Of a DNA stretch of 64,000 nucleotides, positions 25,027-35,059 are shown piece after piece (position 1 is the first letter of the stretch; each line of letters starts with the position of its first letter). The translations under genes and the position numbers were made by a program. Below the pieces are notes generated by a model that did not search any database, had not been told where the DNA came from, and saw nothing but the letters and a program-made list of their open reading frames with translations. The stretch covers positions 1 to 64,000 of the forward strand of contig SUWV01000005.1 of the NCBI GenBank assembly GCA_015061315.1, in the 5' to 3' direction. The DNA comes from Lentimicrobiaceae bacterium. Lineage in GTDB: Bacteria; Bacteroidota; Bacteroidia; Bacteroidales; F082.

Positions 25027-26400
25027 ATGATGAGAAGAATTTTAATACTTGAAGACGATGTTACCTTCGGAACAATGTTGAAGACATGGTTCACCAAGAA
25101 CTTATGGGATGTTGTCTTGACTTCCAAGGTAGAACAAGCAAAATTGGAATTTTCGGATAATGACTTTGACTTGATTCTTAGCGATTTGAGGCTCCCAGAT
25201 GGCGATGGCATCATGTTCCTAACTTGGCTAAGAGAAAATAAAATATCAACTCCTTTTATCATCATGACAAGCTATTCCGATGTTCAGACTGCTGTACTGG
25301 CAATGAAATTGGGTGCTTACGATTATCTGCAAAAACCAATAAATCCAACAATCTTACAGCAAAAAATAGAATCGGCTTTGTCTCCAACAGTTCAGACACT
25401 AACTAAAGAGGTGAAGAAAGAGTCAAAGAAAAATACAGTTCCTACACAAAATAAGGTCGTTAAAGGCAAGAGTTATGTCATGCAGTCTTTATATTCTCAT
25501 ATTGATTTGGTGGCACCTACCAAGATGTCGGTACTTATTCTCGGCGAGAGCGGCACAGGTAAAGAATATATAGCACGCATGATACATGAGAAAAGTAATA
25601 GAAAGTCAGCCCCATTTATTGCTGTTGACTGCGGAAGCCTCTCTATGGAGTTAGCTCCGTCCGAACTCTTCGGCCATAAGAAAGGTTCTTTTACCTCTGC
25701 AATTTCCGATAAGACAGGTGTCTTTGTTGAAGCTAATGGAGGAACGGTCTTCTTAGATGAGGTCGGTAATCTCTCGTACGAGGTGCAGAAACAACTTTTA
25801 AGAGCTTTGCAGGAACAGAAGGTGAGACCGGTAGGCTCTGCCTCCGACATCAAAGTCGATGTGAGAATTATAGCCGCCACGAATGAAGATTTGGAAAAAG
25901 CTATAGAAGAAGGTCGCTTCCGTCAGGACTTATATCATCGTATTAATGAGTTTTCTGTCGATGTGCCACCGCTAAGAAAACGCTTGGAAGATATTGAAGA
26001 GTTCGCTTATCATTTTGTTGAACAAGCTAATGAGGAACTCGGAAAGAATGTCGAGACTATCTCTGCCGATGTGATTGAGGCTCTCAAACAACAAAGTTGG
26101 CTCGGTAATCTTCGTGAGTTACGTAATGTTATCAGACGCTCTGTATTATTCGCTCAAGATAATGTGTTGAGAAAAGAGAACTTGCCGGAATTTCTGAAAG
26201 AAACTAAAAAACAAGTTGCTCCGGTATATGTTAAAGAAGATACTGTCGATTTCAGCTTAAACAATAAAGCTAATGAAAAAGAACAGATCCTCGCAGCCTT
26301 GAAAGAAGCTCGCGGTAATAAGACCATCGCGGCTAAACTGCTGCAAATAGACAGAAAGACTTTGTATAATAAAATGCACTTATACGATATTGAACTTTAA
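25027..26400 (+). CDS. sigma-54-dependent response regulator (NtrC family)
   Basis: A 457-residue regulator: receiver domain with D53, AAA+ domain with Walker A GESGTGKE (173-180) and Walker B FLDEVG, and a C-terminal Fis-type helix-turn-helix (about 415-457). The sigma-54 contact loop reads GSFTSA (220-225) instead of GAFTGA, a stronger departure than in the regulator at 7725. The convergent hybrid kinase at 26401-28860 is the obvious signalling partner. The two genes meet stop codon to stop codon with no spacer. Target genes not identified. Confidence 0.93.
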   Translation: MMRRILILEDDVTFGTMLKTWFTKNLWDVVLTSKVEQAKLEFSDNDFDLILSDLRLPDGDGIMFLTWLRENKISTPFIIMTSYSDVQTAVLAMKLGAYDYLQKPINPTILQQKIESALSPTVQTLTKEVKKESKKNTVPTQNKVVKGKSYVMQSLYSHIDLVAPTKMSVLILGESGTGKEYIARMIHEKSNRKSAPFIAVDCGSLSMELAPSELFGHKKGSFTSAISDKTGVFVEANGGTVFLDEVGNLSYEVQKQLLRALQEQKVRPVGSASDIKVDVRIIAATNEDLEKAIEEGRFRQDLYHRINEFSVDVPPLRKRLEDIEEFAYHFVEQANEELGKNVETISADVIEALKQQSWLGNLRELRNVIRRSVLFAQDNVLRKENLPEFLKETKKQVAPVYVKEDTVDFSLNNKANEKEQILAALKEARGNKTIAAKLLQIDRKTLYNKMHLYDIEL

Positions 26401-28860
26401 TCAATTGATGTCGTACTTGTCTGAAAGATAAGTGATAAACTCATCAACTTTATCCATGAATCCTATTGATTCTTCTTTCCATTCAGGAAATGAACTCTCG
26501 TTGTCGTTTCTTAGTCCGTCCATTTTTTGTAAGAAATCAGCAGCTTCTTTCTGATTCAATTGAACGAACATAGGTAACATCTTATGACACAAATCTACTG
26601 CTACTTTGAATTTATTGTCGTTGATGGCTTCATTGAAAGTCATGAGGTTGTTAGAAGTACTTTCGACAAAAGACATTAAAATATTTTCGATGGCATCATC
26701 ATCGTAATCGAGCATAGAACATAAGTCAGGAAAGTCGTCTTTATATTTTGATATGCTCTTGTCTTTGTTATCGATAGGGCAGTCGTTATGTAAAAGTAAT
26801 GCCAAATCTTTAATGGAAAAAGGTTTTCTTAAATAATCATCGAAGCCTTTTGATATAGCGACATCTTTGTTATATTCTGAACGTGCCGTCATCAGGACGA
26901 CATACTTGTTATCGTTAATCTCCTTAATTTTTCTTAACACTTCGAGTCCGTTAAAAGCTCCCATCTCGCGGTCTGTCAGTATTAAATCGTAATTGTTAAT
27001 ATTTTTTAAGTAATTGTCAAATTCTATTGATGACTGACAGATATTGCAATTGCTTCCTAACTTATTTATCATGGATTCTATTACAGTCAGCAGTGTCTTG
27101 TCGTCGTCTATAACTAAAATATTGTATGATTTGTTTTGTTTAATATCTTGAATGTCAATGGTAGTATTTCCCTCTATCTCATTATTATTGCTTAGTTTGA
27201 CGGGAATGACGACTTTGAAATTACTTCCTTTATGCAACTCTGATTTTACTTCAATAGTGCCGTTTAGTAAATCGACGAGACCTTTCACTACAAAGAGTCC
27301 GAATCCGTTTCCTTCGATAAGGCTTTCGTTGTTGTCAATACGAGAGAATGGCTTAAAAATTTCTTCTAATTTGTCCTGAGGGATACCGATACCTTCATCG
27401 CTTATATTGAAAATAATATCATTATCGTTGTTAGTGATGTTGAAGATTATCTTGCCTTTGTTAGAGTATTTAATGGCGTTTGACAGCAAATTGCTAAGTA
27501 TCTGTTTTATTTTAAGAGCATCGGAAGTGATATATGTGTTGTCGTTTATGTTATTTTCATAGATAAACGACAGTTGTTTTTCTTTTGCCAAAGGCTTGAA
27601 CATATCGCGTATGTCGTTGCATAATTTATTTATGTTGAAATCTGACAATATGATAGATTCTTTGCCTTGATCAATGCGCGAGTAATTTAACAGATTTGTC
27701 AGAAGTGAAAGTATCAGTTCAGAGGAGTTCTTCATCGAGTTGATTTTATTCATCTCATCTTGTTTTTCGACATCCATCTGCATGAGTTCGAGGTAGCCGA
27801 GAATAGACGATAGGGGAGCCTTGATGTCGTGAGAAACGGAAAGTAGCAGCTTATGACGGCTCTCCATTATTTCTTCTGTACGTTTTTTAGCTTCTTCCGT
27901 TGCCTTGCGCGCGATGATAACTTTCTTGACATCATAGAAGATGAAGAAGATGAAAGTCAAAATTGTTAGTAGAGAGACACAGGCGATTATTATCGAGAAG
28001 TTGATGTTTCTGTTGATAATGATTTCGCTTTCTTGTATTTCTTTAATTACGGAGTCAAGAGTTTGTTTGTGAAGATTTATTAACAAATCGGAAATCTCTT
28101 TGCTGATTTCCTGGTCGGAAAGAGTTAGGTTGTTGTATTTCCTTTCAAAAGTTTCAATTTGTTTTATGTAATTTCTTCTGCCTTTATCGGTTGAAAGTTG
28201 TATCTCGTTTAACAAGTTATTGGTTTCGTTATTATTTTGTGAAATGGTGTCAATAGTTGTCTTCGATACAAGTACAATACTGTCTAATGAGTTGTCGGGT
28301 GAGAAGACATCGCCGAGGCGTTCGAAGAAGTTTTTCCTTTCGCTTTTATATATTATTGTGTCCTGAATACTTGTGCTGATAGTAGCTTTACTATTCTGTA
28401 ACTGTTGATAATCATCTATGATTGAGTAGATCTCATCGTATGGATTAAAAGAATTTAACTGTTCACTTATTTCCTTTATGTTTCTTTCTTTTTTAGCAAG
28501 AAGTTGACTTATGTCATTTAAGATTTTTGTGTTAAAATTTTTATTGCAAATATTTATTAAAGAATCGTTGAGTTGAGAAATATCTGCTGTGATGATATTG
28601 AAATTAGTGAGATGGTTTTTGTTTCCAGAAGATATATATAAGTTAGCGTATGACTGAGCCTTATTGATTTTTTCAATGAGAGTGTTGGTGATGGTAAGAA
28701 TCCTCTCGTTTTTTATAATGTTATCTCTTTGGCTGTTAATAGATTTTTTTGAACTTATGATGTAATATATCATACCGCCACACAACAGAATAGCGAGAAG
28801 GAATATTATGACTGCATTCTGCTTGACACGATTTTCATATTGACGGTTGATAATTTTCAT
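26401..28860 (-). CDS. hybrid histidine kinase with receiver and HPt domains
   Basis: An 819-residue membrane phosphorelay protein. Order: membrane segment (about 13-34), a mostly helical periplasmic sensor of some 250 residues, second segment (about 288-310), HisKA with SVSHDIKAPLSSILGYLEL, HATPase with SDEGIGIPQ and GNGFGLFVV, a receiver with VIDDDKT and phospho-acceptor Asp in LILTDREMG, and a C-terminal HPt-like helix bundle with AVDLCHKML. The built-in relay could end on the sigma-54 regulator encoded tail-to-tail with it. Promoter box TATCTTTG at 28866-28873. The helical sensor suggests a four-helix or CHASE-type input; signal unknown. Confidence 0.92.
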   Translation of the reverse strand: MKIINRQYENRVKQNAVIIFLLAILLCGGMIYYIISSKKSINSQRDNIIKNERILTITNTLIEKINKAQSYANLYISSGNKNHLTNFNIITADISQLNDSLINICNKNFNTKILNDISQLLAKKERNIKEISEQLNSFNPYDEIYSIIDDYQQLQNSKATISTSIQDTIIYKSERKNFFERLGDVFSPDNSLDSIVLVSKTTIDTISQNNNETNNLLNEIQLSTDKGRRNYIKQIETFERKYNNLTLSDQEISKEISDLLINLHKQTLDSVIKEIQESEIIINRNINFSIIIACVSLLTILTFIFFIFYDVKKVIIARKATEEAKKRTEEIMESRHKLLLSVSHDIKAPLSSILGYLELMQMDVEKQDEMNKINSMKNSSELILSLLTNLLNYSRIDQGKESIILSDFNINKLCNDIRDMFKPLAKEKQLSFIYENNINDNTYITSDALKIKQILSNLLSNAIKYSNKGKIIFNITNNDNDIIFNISDEGIGIPQDKLEEIFKPFSRIDNNESLIEGNGFGLFVVKGLVDLLNGTIEVKSELHKGSNFKVVIPVKLSNNNEIEGNTTIDIQDIKQNKSYNILVIDDDKTLLTVIESMINKLGSNCNICQSSIEFDNYLKNINNYDLILTDREMGAFNGLEVLRKIKEINDNKYVVLMTARSEYNKDVAISKGFDDYLRKPFSIKDLALLLHNDCPIDNKDKSISKYKDDFPDLCSMLDYDDDAIENILMSFVESTSNNLMTFNEAINDNKFKVAVDLCHKMLPMFVQLNQKEAADFLQKMDGLRNDNESSFPEWKEESIGFMDKVDEFITYLSDKYDIN

Positions 28861-28865
28861 AATCG

Positions 28866-28873
28866 CAAAGATA
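28866..28873 (-). promoter_or_regulatory. -7 box of the hybrid kinase gene
   Basis: TATCTTTG on the minus strand, five bases before the start codon at 28860, implying a leaderless or very short-leader transcript. Confidence 0.6.
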
Positions 28874-28881
28874 ACAAAAAG

Positions 28882-29006
28882 TCTACGGTCTACAGTCTAC
28901 GGTCTACGGATTTTTTTATCTAAAAATAAAAAATCTGAAAATCTAAAACTTTCTAAATTTTCAGATTCTCAGATTTTCAGATTTTCAGATTCTCAGTTTC
29001 TCAGTT
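28882..29006. repeat. two short arrays forming long stem-loops
   Basis: 28882-28909: four GTCTACG heptamers. 28931-29006: nonamer-like units TTTTCAGAT, preceded by the complementary AATCTGAAAATCT, so stems of about 13-15 bp can form. It lies after the PII-like gene on the minus strand and before the hybrid kinase promoter, and may act as terminator of the efflux operon. Confidence 0.65.
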
Positions 29007-29007
29007 T

Positions 29008-29301
29008 TTAAATAGTCTTATCTATTTTCCAGCTGAAAGCTCTTAGTCCGAGTTTCTCTGTCACTAAGTCGAGTTCATGAAGAGCATCGAGTATTTCATC
29101 AACGAATTCATCTTCTACGAAAGTCAATATAGCGTCGTTGAAAGTTGGCCATGTGTGTGAACCGTAATGTGGTTCGCCGCCTCTGCTGCCACGACCGCTT
29201 ATCTCATTCCAGCGTGTGAATCCTTTTGTGTGATGTTGTTCTAATAACTCGATCACTTCTTCATAATATGCCTGATTATATGCTATGAATATTCCTGTCA
29301 T
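29008..29301 (-). CDS. PII-like protein of the PG0541 transporter-associated family
   Basis: A 97-residue ferredoxin-like alpha/beta protein. It begins MTGIFIAYNQAYYEEVIELLEQH, has a Gly/Arg/Ser loop GRGSRGGEPHYGSHTWP (about 36-52), and ends with a TEKLGLRAFSWKID strand. This matches the small PII-like family that sits at the end of RND efflux operons in Porphyromonas and relatives. PII-type proteins are trimers that bind small molecules or metals and often control a partner transporter. It is last in the TolC-MFP-RND unit, after a 74-base gap holding a hairpin. Ligand unknown. Confidence 0.75.
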   Translation of the reverse strand: MTGIFIAYNQAYYEEVIELLEQHHTKGFTRWNEISGRGSRGGEPHYGSHTWPTFNDAILTFVEDEFVDEILDALHELDLVTEKLGLRAFSWKIDKTI

Positions 29302-29320
29302 GATAATTATTATTTTTTTA

Positions 29321-29369
29321 AGAGACGCATCAATGTTTGTATATATGTTGGTAACATTGATACGTCTCT
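29321..29369. repeat. AGAGACG/CGTCTCT palindromic element
   Basis: 17-bp stem with one G-T pair (29321-29337 with 29353-29369) and a 15-base loop. It lies in the RND operon between the pump and the PII-like gene, where it may act as a processing or attenuation hairpin. Same end sequence as elements at 1563, 2417 and 57229. Confidence 0.75.
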
Positions 29370-29375
29370 ACATTC

Positions 29376-32300
29376 TTAATTTTTAATTCTTAATTGCTTC
29401 TTTGCCTGACGTTTTTCTCTTCTTGAGATGAAGATAGCATAGAGGGTAGGGATGAGGACGAGGGTGATTAATGTTGATACTGTCAATCCCCATGATACTG
29501 TGATACCGAGTCCGTTCCACATTTCAGCACCTTCACCTGAGCCTAACGCCATAGGTATCATACCGAGAACTGTTGTCAAGGTTGTCATCAAGATTGGGCG
29601 CAGACGTTGTTGTGAAGCTGTTGTTACAGCTGTATTAACGTCCATACCTCTCTCACGACATAAGATGGCGTAGTCGATGAGCACGATACCGTTTTTAACA
29701 ACGATACCGACCAAGATCAAGATACCGATCATTGCCATGACGTCTAATGCCATATTGTTTACAGCCAAGCCGATGAGAACGCCGACGATAGCGAATGGCA
29801 CTGAGAACATGATGACGAATGGGTCGAGTAATGACTCAAATTGAGATGCCATCACAACGTATACCAAGATGATGATTAATATTAACAAGGTAAACAATCC
29901 AGAGAATGAGTCTTGTTGATTTTCATAGTCACCAGCGATTTTTACCATGAACTCAGTAGGTATTTCAGCATTTTCAATATGCTTTTGAGCTACCTCTACA
30001 GCTTCACTCAATGCGTATCCTTTAGCAACAACACCTGTTACTGTCACAACACGTTCACGGTCTTTACGTTCGATTTTAGGAGGTGTCATACCTTCAACCA
30101 CTTGTGCTACGTCTTTTACTCTGATGCTTTGTCCTTGTGAACCATAGAGTATGATGTTTTCAATGTCTTCTATGCTTTGACGGAACTCAGGAGCGTATCG
30201 GACGCGGATGTTATATTCATCGCCGTCTTCACGGAAGAATGTCATCACAGAACCGTTGATACGGTTTCTTACCATTGTAGAAGCTGTTGTAACATCAATG
30301 CCGTTAAGTCTCAATTTCTCTCTGTCGAAATCCACATAGTATTCTGGAGTGTAATCGTCGCGGCTGACGAGGACTTGTGAGAACTGAGGTGTGTTGAGAA
30401 GGCTGTCTCTCAAACCGAAAGCTATTCTGTCGGAGTTTTGGAAATCGTAGCCGTAAATCTCTAATTTAACTGTTGTAGCACCACCCATGCCGCCGCCTTC
30501 GCTGACGTTATATTTTTTGATGATGGTGTTGTTCTTTAAATCTTTACGGATATATTCTGCAATCTCCTGAGTGCTTCTCTCACGTTCGGTCTTTCTTCCT
30601 AAGTCGATATTCATTGAAATGATGTGAGTACCGTTGTTTTGCATAGAGGCGAAAGCGTTGTCTTCGTCTGCCATACCATAGTTGTAGTTGAGCATCTTAA
30701 TCTCAGGAATCTCACTTCTATATTTTGTTGATAACTCATTGGCAAGTTGTCCTGTTATCTCTTCACCGGTACCGACAGGAAGCTCAATGCTTATTGATAA
30801 ACGACCTTGGTCCATAGCAGGGAGGAAGCCTGACTTCATATTAGGAAGTGTGGTGACGCATGTTACAACGAAGATAAGCAATGCGATAAATACTACAGAT
30901 TTACGATGTGTCACAGCCCAATTGATAAGACGACCGTAGCCGCGGCTGAGAGCATCGAGACCTTTATTAATAGGTGTGAATAAAACAGTGTGCCATCTGT
31001 GAGTTCTTGGGTTTTGTTTCAACATCCTTGAACACATCATAGGGACAAGTGTCAAAGCTGCTGAGGTTGATACTATCATGATGATACTTACGATCCAACC
31101 TAATTGTTTGAAGAAGATACCGATGATGCCGTCAACCATTGTCAGTGGCAAGAATACAGCGAGCATTGTCAAGGTAGAAGCAATAACTGAGATAGATACT
31201 TCTTGTGTTGCGTGAACGGCAGCTTCTTTAGGTTTCGCACCTTTGTCAATATGAGAGGTAATATTTTCCAAGACAACGATAGCATCGTCAACAACCATAC
31301 CGATGGCGATAGTCAAAGCACTCATAGAGATGATGTTAAGAGTGTTGCCTGTCGCAAAGAGGTAAATCACCGAAGCTACTAAGGAGATAGGAATTGAAAG
31401 AACGATGATGATAGTTGCTCTCCATCTTCCTAAGAAAAGGAATACGACAGCCATAACTAACAAGAATGTTGTCAAAATGGTATCTTTTAATGAGTTGATG
31501 GTGTCGATGATGTTTGTTGAACCGTCGATGATGATATTTATATTAATATCTGAAGGAAGGTCTTTCTGAATCTTTTTAAGTTCCTTCTTTATACCTTTAA
31601 CGACTTGTACAGTATTGGCATCGGTTTGCTTTTGAATGGTAATCATAGCGCCTTGTCTGCCATTACTATATACTTTTTGGAGACGTTCTTGTTCTCCGTC
31701 ATTGACTTTTGCTACGTCTCTCAGATATACTGGAGCTCCATTAGGTGAAGTGCCGACCACTACGTCAAGCATCTCTTCTGCCGACTTAAATTCTTTTTCA
31801 ACACGTACTGAATATGTGTTAGAACCGATGTCTATTGTTCCTGCAGGAGTGTTACGGTTTTCGTATGCTAATGTAGATGATATTGACTCAACAGTGATTC
31901 CGTATGCTGCCAATTTATCAGGGTCGACAAAGACTTGTATCTCACGTTTTGGAGCACCAGATACTGATATAGTACCTACGCCATTGACACGTGCTAAAGG
32001 CGTTGCTACCTTGTCATCTAATATCTTGTCTAAGCTGCTGAGGCTTTCTTCCGCCGTTGCCGACAAAAGCATGATAGGCATATCTTCCATGCTGAATTTG
32101 AAAATGGTAGGGATGCTGACGGCGTCGGGGAGTGCCTGCGTTACCATATCTAATTTGTCGCGGACGTCGTTTGTCGCTTCGTTGATGTCAATGCCGTATT
32201 CAAATTCCAAGGCGATGACAGAGATGTTTTCTTTCGATGTCGATGAAAGATGTTTGAGGTTACTAACGCTGTTGAGTGCGTTTTCCAATGGCTTGGAAAC

Positions 32301-32486
32301 GTTAGTCTCGATGTCGGCAGCACTCGCGCCAGAATATGATGTCACAACTAAGATGGTGTTTTCTCCCATGTCGGGGAATAGGTTGGTCGACAATTTTGTC
32401 AGTGAGAATACACCTAAGATAGCTACTGTTACGAAGATAAGAGCTACTGTGACAGGTTTATTAACTGATGTTCTGTATAAACTCAT
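29376..32486 (-). CDS. RND efflux pump, inner-membrane subunit (AcrB/HAE1 type)
   Basis: A 1036-residue proton-driven pump with the usual twelve segments and two large periplasmic loops. It starts with an N-terminal helix (SVNKPVTVALIFV) and carries the proton-relay pair in GMVVDDAIVVLENI near residue 405. The C-terminal half repeats the fold and ends in a short basic tail. Genes for the adaptor (9 bases upstream) and TolC channel complete a tripartite exporter of drugs, bile-type compounds or metabolites. Length is normal. Substrate not predictable from sequence; the Asp pair argues for drug/solvent rather than metal pumps. Confidence 0.95.
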   Translation of the reverse strand: MSLYRTSVNKPVTVALIFVTVAILGVFSLTKLSTNLFPDMGENTILVVTSYSGASAADIETNVSKPLENALNSVSNLKHLSSTSKENISVIALEFEYGIDINEATNDVRDKLDMVTQALPDAVSIPTIFKFSMEDMPIMLLSATAEESLSSLDKILDDKVATPLARVNGVGTISVSGAPKREIQVFVDPDKLAAYGITVESISSTLAYENRNTPAGTIDIGSNTYSVRVEKEFKSAEEMLDVVVGTSPNGAPVYLRDVAKVNDGEQERLQKVYSNGRQGAMITIQKQTDANTVQVVKGIKKELKKIQKDLPSDININIIIDGSTNIIDTINSLKDTILTTFLLVMAVVFLFLGRWRATIIIVLSIPISLVASVIYLFATGNTLNIISMSALTIAIGMVVDDAIVVLENITSHIDKGAKPKEAAVHATQEVSISVIASTLTMLAVFLPLTMVDGIIGIFFKQLGWIVSIIMIVSTSAALTLVPMMCSRMLKQNPRTHRWHTVLFTPINKGLDALSRGYGRLINWAVTHRKSVVFIALLIFVVTCVTTLPNMKSGFLPAMDQGRLSISIELPVGTGEEITGQLANELSTKYRSEIPEIKMLNYNYGMADEDNAFASMQNNGTHIISMNIDLGRKTERERSTQEIAEYIRKDLKNNTIIKKYNVSEGGGMGGATTVKLEIYGYDFQNSDRIAFGLRDSLLNTPQFSQVLVSRDDYTPEYYVDFDREKLRLNGIDVTTASTMVRNRINGSVMTFFREDGDEYNIRVRYAPEFRQSIEDIENIILYGSQGQSIRVKDVAQVVEGMTPPKIERKDRERVVTVTGVVAKGYALSEAVEVAQKHIENAEIPTEFMVKIAGDYENQQDSFSGLFTLLILIIILVYVVMASQFESLLDPFVIMFSVPFAIVGVLIGLAVNNMALDVMAMIGILILVGIVVKNGIVLIDYAILCRERGMDVNTAVTTASQQRLRPILMTTLTTVLGMIPMALGSGEGAEMWNGLGITVSWGLTVSTLITLVLIPTLYAIFISRREKRQAKKQLRIKN

Positions 32487-32494
32487 GTTTCAAT

Positions 32495-33514
32495 TTATTT
32501 TACTACTTCAACTTCAATGTTGTTTTTAAGTCTTGTTTGTCCTGTTGTCACAACGATGTCGCCGTCGTTCAAGCCGCTGATGACTTCGTATTTTTTACCC
32601 ATTCTGGTACCGAGTTTCACAGGAGTGTAAGTGACAGTGTTGTCTTCATTTAACACATAGACATATTTGTCGTCGGCACCGACTTGTTTGAGGACTGCAT
32701 TATCAGGAATTACGACGCGATAGTTATCACCATAATTCATTGTCACACGTGTGAACATACCTGGACGTAATTTCTCATCTTTGTTATCAACTATGACTTC
32801 TACAGGGAATGTGTGAGAACGAGGGTCGATGGTTGGATATACCAAATTGACTTTGCCCTTGAATGTTTCGTTAGGGAAGGCGTCGGCTGACAATTCTACT
32901 TCCATTCCTTTTTTGACTTTAGAATAATTGCTTTCGCTTACATTGATTAACATCTTAACAGGTGTGATGTCTTGTACTACGAAAAGAGGCTGTGCCATAG
33001 CGTACATGTCGCCTTCGTCGTAGTTACGTGCTGTGATGATACCGCTGATAGGACTTGTTAAGATTGTATTTTCCAATAAGTTGGCATAGCTCTTCTTTGA
33101 CACCTCGTATGCAAGTGTTATCGCCTCGAAGTTAGATTGTGATGCTGCGCCGATCTCATATAATTCTTTTGTACGACCATATTCTATAGAGTCGTTTGTA
33201 ACTTGTAACTTTACTTTTTCAAGGTTTATAGCATCCATTGTTGCAAGTCTTTGACCTTTCTTGACATGATCGCCGACTTCGACTAATATTTCGTTGATAC
33301 GTGATGCCGATTGCGGAGTGATATTATTGATGATGTCTGCTTCTACTGTAGTAGGATAGGTGCTTAATTGTGGAACGTTCTCTGCATGAACTGTTACTAC
33401 TGTTACCTTAGGAGCTTCTTCAACAACAACAGTCTGTTGTTCTGCTGGCTTTTGTCCGCATGAAGCCATCATCAATGCTGATGAAAGAATTAATAAAGAT
33501 TTTACTTGTCTCAT
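32495..33514 (-). CDS. RND efflux adaptor (membrane fusion protein)
   Basis: A 339-residue periplasmic adaptor anchored as a lipoprotein (lipobox MASC, Cys near 19). It has the usual layout: beta-barrel start, a biotinyl-lipoyl-like half motif (VGDHVKKGQRLATMD), a short helical hairpin, the second lipoyl half (LTSPISGIITARNYDEGD) and the barrel with GMFTRVTM. The coiled hairpin is short, as in many Bacteroidetes adaptors. It links pump and TolC in the same operon. Confidence 0.93.
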   Translation of the reverse strand: MRQVKSLLILSSALMMASCGQKPAEQQTVVVEEAPKVTVVTVHAENVPQLSTYPTTVEADIINNITPQSASRINEILVEVGDHVKKGQRLATMDAINLEKVKLQVTNDSIEYGRTKELYEIGAASQSNFEAITLAYEVSKKSYANLLENTILTSPISGIITARNYDEGDMYAMAQPLFVVQDITPVKMLINVSESNYSKVKKGMEVELSADAFPNETFKGKVNLVYPTIDPRSHTFPVEVIVDNKDEKLRPGMFTRVTMNYGDNYRVVIPDNAVLKQVGADDKYVYVLNEDNTVTYTPVKLGTRMGKKYEVISGLNDGDIVVTTGQTRLKNNIEVEVVK

Positions 33515-33527
33515 TTTATTATTATTT

Positions 33528-34874
33528 TTATTGTTTTTCTACTTCTTGTTTTTCTTCTGTGATATATTCTACGCCCATGAGTTCCTCGATGGAAGCCTTG
33601 TTGATCATGAATTGATATATAGCCTGACTCATGGTGAGTTGTGCCTGAGTGAGTGCTAACTGCGCATCATTTAATTCAACTAAAGTGGCTTTACCTACTT
33701 CGTACATCTTTTCAGAAATGTCGTAACTCTTTTGTGCCATCTCTAATGTAGCTTCTGCTGCCGTAAATCTTTTCACGCTTGTGTTCATCTGGTCGCGATA
33801 ATTTTCCAAGGCGATGTTTAAGTTACGTTCTGTATCTTCAATGTTAAGCCTTAAGATGTCTTGAGTCTTTTTATATTGACGTATGTTGTTTCTCTTTGAA
33901 AAACCGTCGAAGATAGGAATATTGAGACTTAATGCTACCACTGAATATGGATTCCAGCTCATGTCGAAGGTGTTACCCATAGCATTGTAGTTATAAGCGA
34001 ATGAAGCCGAGAGGGTAGGTATATATTGGAATTTGGTCATCTTTATGGTTTGCGATAACATCTCGTCTTGTAATCTCAATTGTAATAAATTGGTGTTGTT
34101 CTCAAAACTTACTGTGTCGCTGGCTGCCAATGTCATCACTGTCAGTTCTTCTGTGTAATCTTTTAACTCGCCTTCTACGTCGAGCTCGGTGTTGAGGTCG
34201 ATGCCCATGATGGCTTTGAGCTGCCATATCGCTAATTCTACTGAACTCTCTGCGTTGAAGACCTCTGGCTCGGCATTGTTGACATTTACCTTAGCTCTTA
34301 AATATTCAAATTCTGAAGCCTTACCGACATTGTATTTTTTCTCTACATCTTCAAAATTCTTCTGAGCATTGTCGTATACCTCTTTATATACGTTATATGC
34401 TTCCTTGGCGAGAAGCACGGCGTAAAACGATTGCTTTACCTGTGATACTAATGAAATTTTTGAGGAGCGTGCTTGTTCAATTGCGAGTTCTACATCTAAG
34501 GCTGATAACTTCAGACTTTGCCATAATTGTGCGTTGACGAGTGGCATTGCAGCTGAGACTCCTGCCGATACGTTGTTGGAAGTACCTACTTCAATTTCTA
34601 ATGGGTCGCCCATGCCCATGTCCATCACCATGACTTGTTTCTTCAATGTCCTCTGATAATTACCGGTAGCGCTGATGTTAGGATACAATGCTGAATAAGC
34701 TCCTTTCTTCGCGTAACCAGTCTTTTCGATGGTCATGTCGGCAATTTTAATCGTGTTGCTTTCCGATAACGCAATCTCTATTGCCTCTTCTAATGTGATT
34801 TTCTCTTGCGCATGTATCGTAAAACTACAGATACATAATAAAATGGTTAGTAGTAAATGATTGGTTTTAAACAT
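33528..34874 (-). CDS. TolC-family outer-membrane channel
   Basis: A 448-residue outer-membrane efflux protein with a cleavable signal (cut after IHAQ). Long helical repeats carry the family's LTLEEAIEIALS-like opening (ITLEEAIEIALSESN) and a second, symmetric set in the C-terminal half. No lipobox Cys is present. It is the first gene of the operon TolC - adaptor - pump - PII-like, with 13- and 8-base gaps between the first three. The upstream gap of 273 bases to the divergent trkH has no local repressor gene. Confidence 0.93.
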   Translation of the reverse strand: MFKTNHLLLTILLCICSFTIHAQEKITLEEAIEIALSESNTIKIADMTIEKTGYAKKGAYSALYPNISATGNYQRTLKKQVMVMDMGMGDPLEIEVGTSNNVSAGVSAAMPLVNAQLWQSLKLSALDVELAIEQARSSKISLVSQVKQSFYAVLLAKEAYNVYKEVYDNAQKNFEDVEKKYNVGKASEFEYLRAKVNVNNAEPEVFNAESSVELAIWQLKAIMGIDLNTELDVEGELKDYTEELTVMTLAASDTVSFENNTNLLQLRLQDEMLSQTIKMTKFQYIPTLSASFAYNYNAMGNTFDMSWNPYSVVALSLNIPIFDGFSKRNNIRQYKKTQDILRLNIEDTERNLNIALENYRDQMNTSVKRFTAAEATLEMAQKSYDISEKMYEVGKATLVELNDAQLALTQAQLTMSQAIYQFMINKASIEELMGVEYITEEKQEVEKQ

Positions 34875-34989
34875 TTTTAAATATTTTAATAATTATTTTT
34901 TTACGAAAAATAGTTTGCTTTTTAGGACGTGCAAAAAAACAAAATATTATTGAATTTTTTACAAAAAAAATGCCTAATTTTTTAAAAAA

Positions 34990-35059
34990 TAACGTTGTTT
35001 CAACGAATGCTTATTTTTGTAGGTCAAACCTCTAAAATGTAACAAGGAACTTGTATTTT
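34990..35059 (+). promoter_or_regulatory. possible trkH leader: palindrome, -7 box, hairpin
   Basis: Contains CGTTGTTTCAACG (a 13-base palindrome), a TATTTTTG box (35012-35019) and a leader hairpin ACAAG/CTTGT with AAAAT/ATTTT (about 35034-35059). The trkH ATG lies 89 bases further on. A second box, TATTTTTA (35111-35118), could serve a shorter transcript. The rest of the 273-base gap is AT-rich without visible genes. Confidence 0.4.

Noticed and set aside
31636..32529. Long plus-strand frame (297 residues) opposite the RND pump
   Set aside because: Antisense shadow of a highly conserved gene; no recognisable domain.
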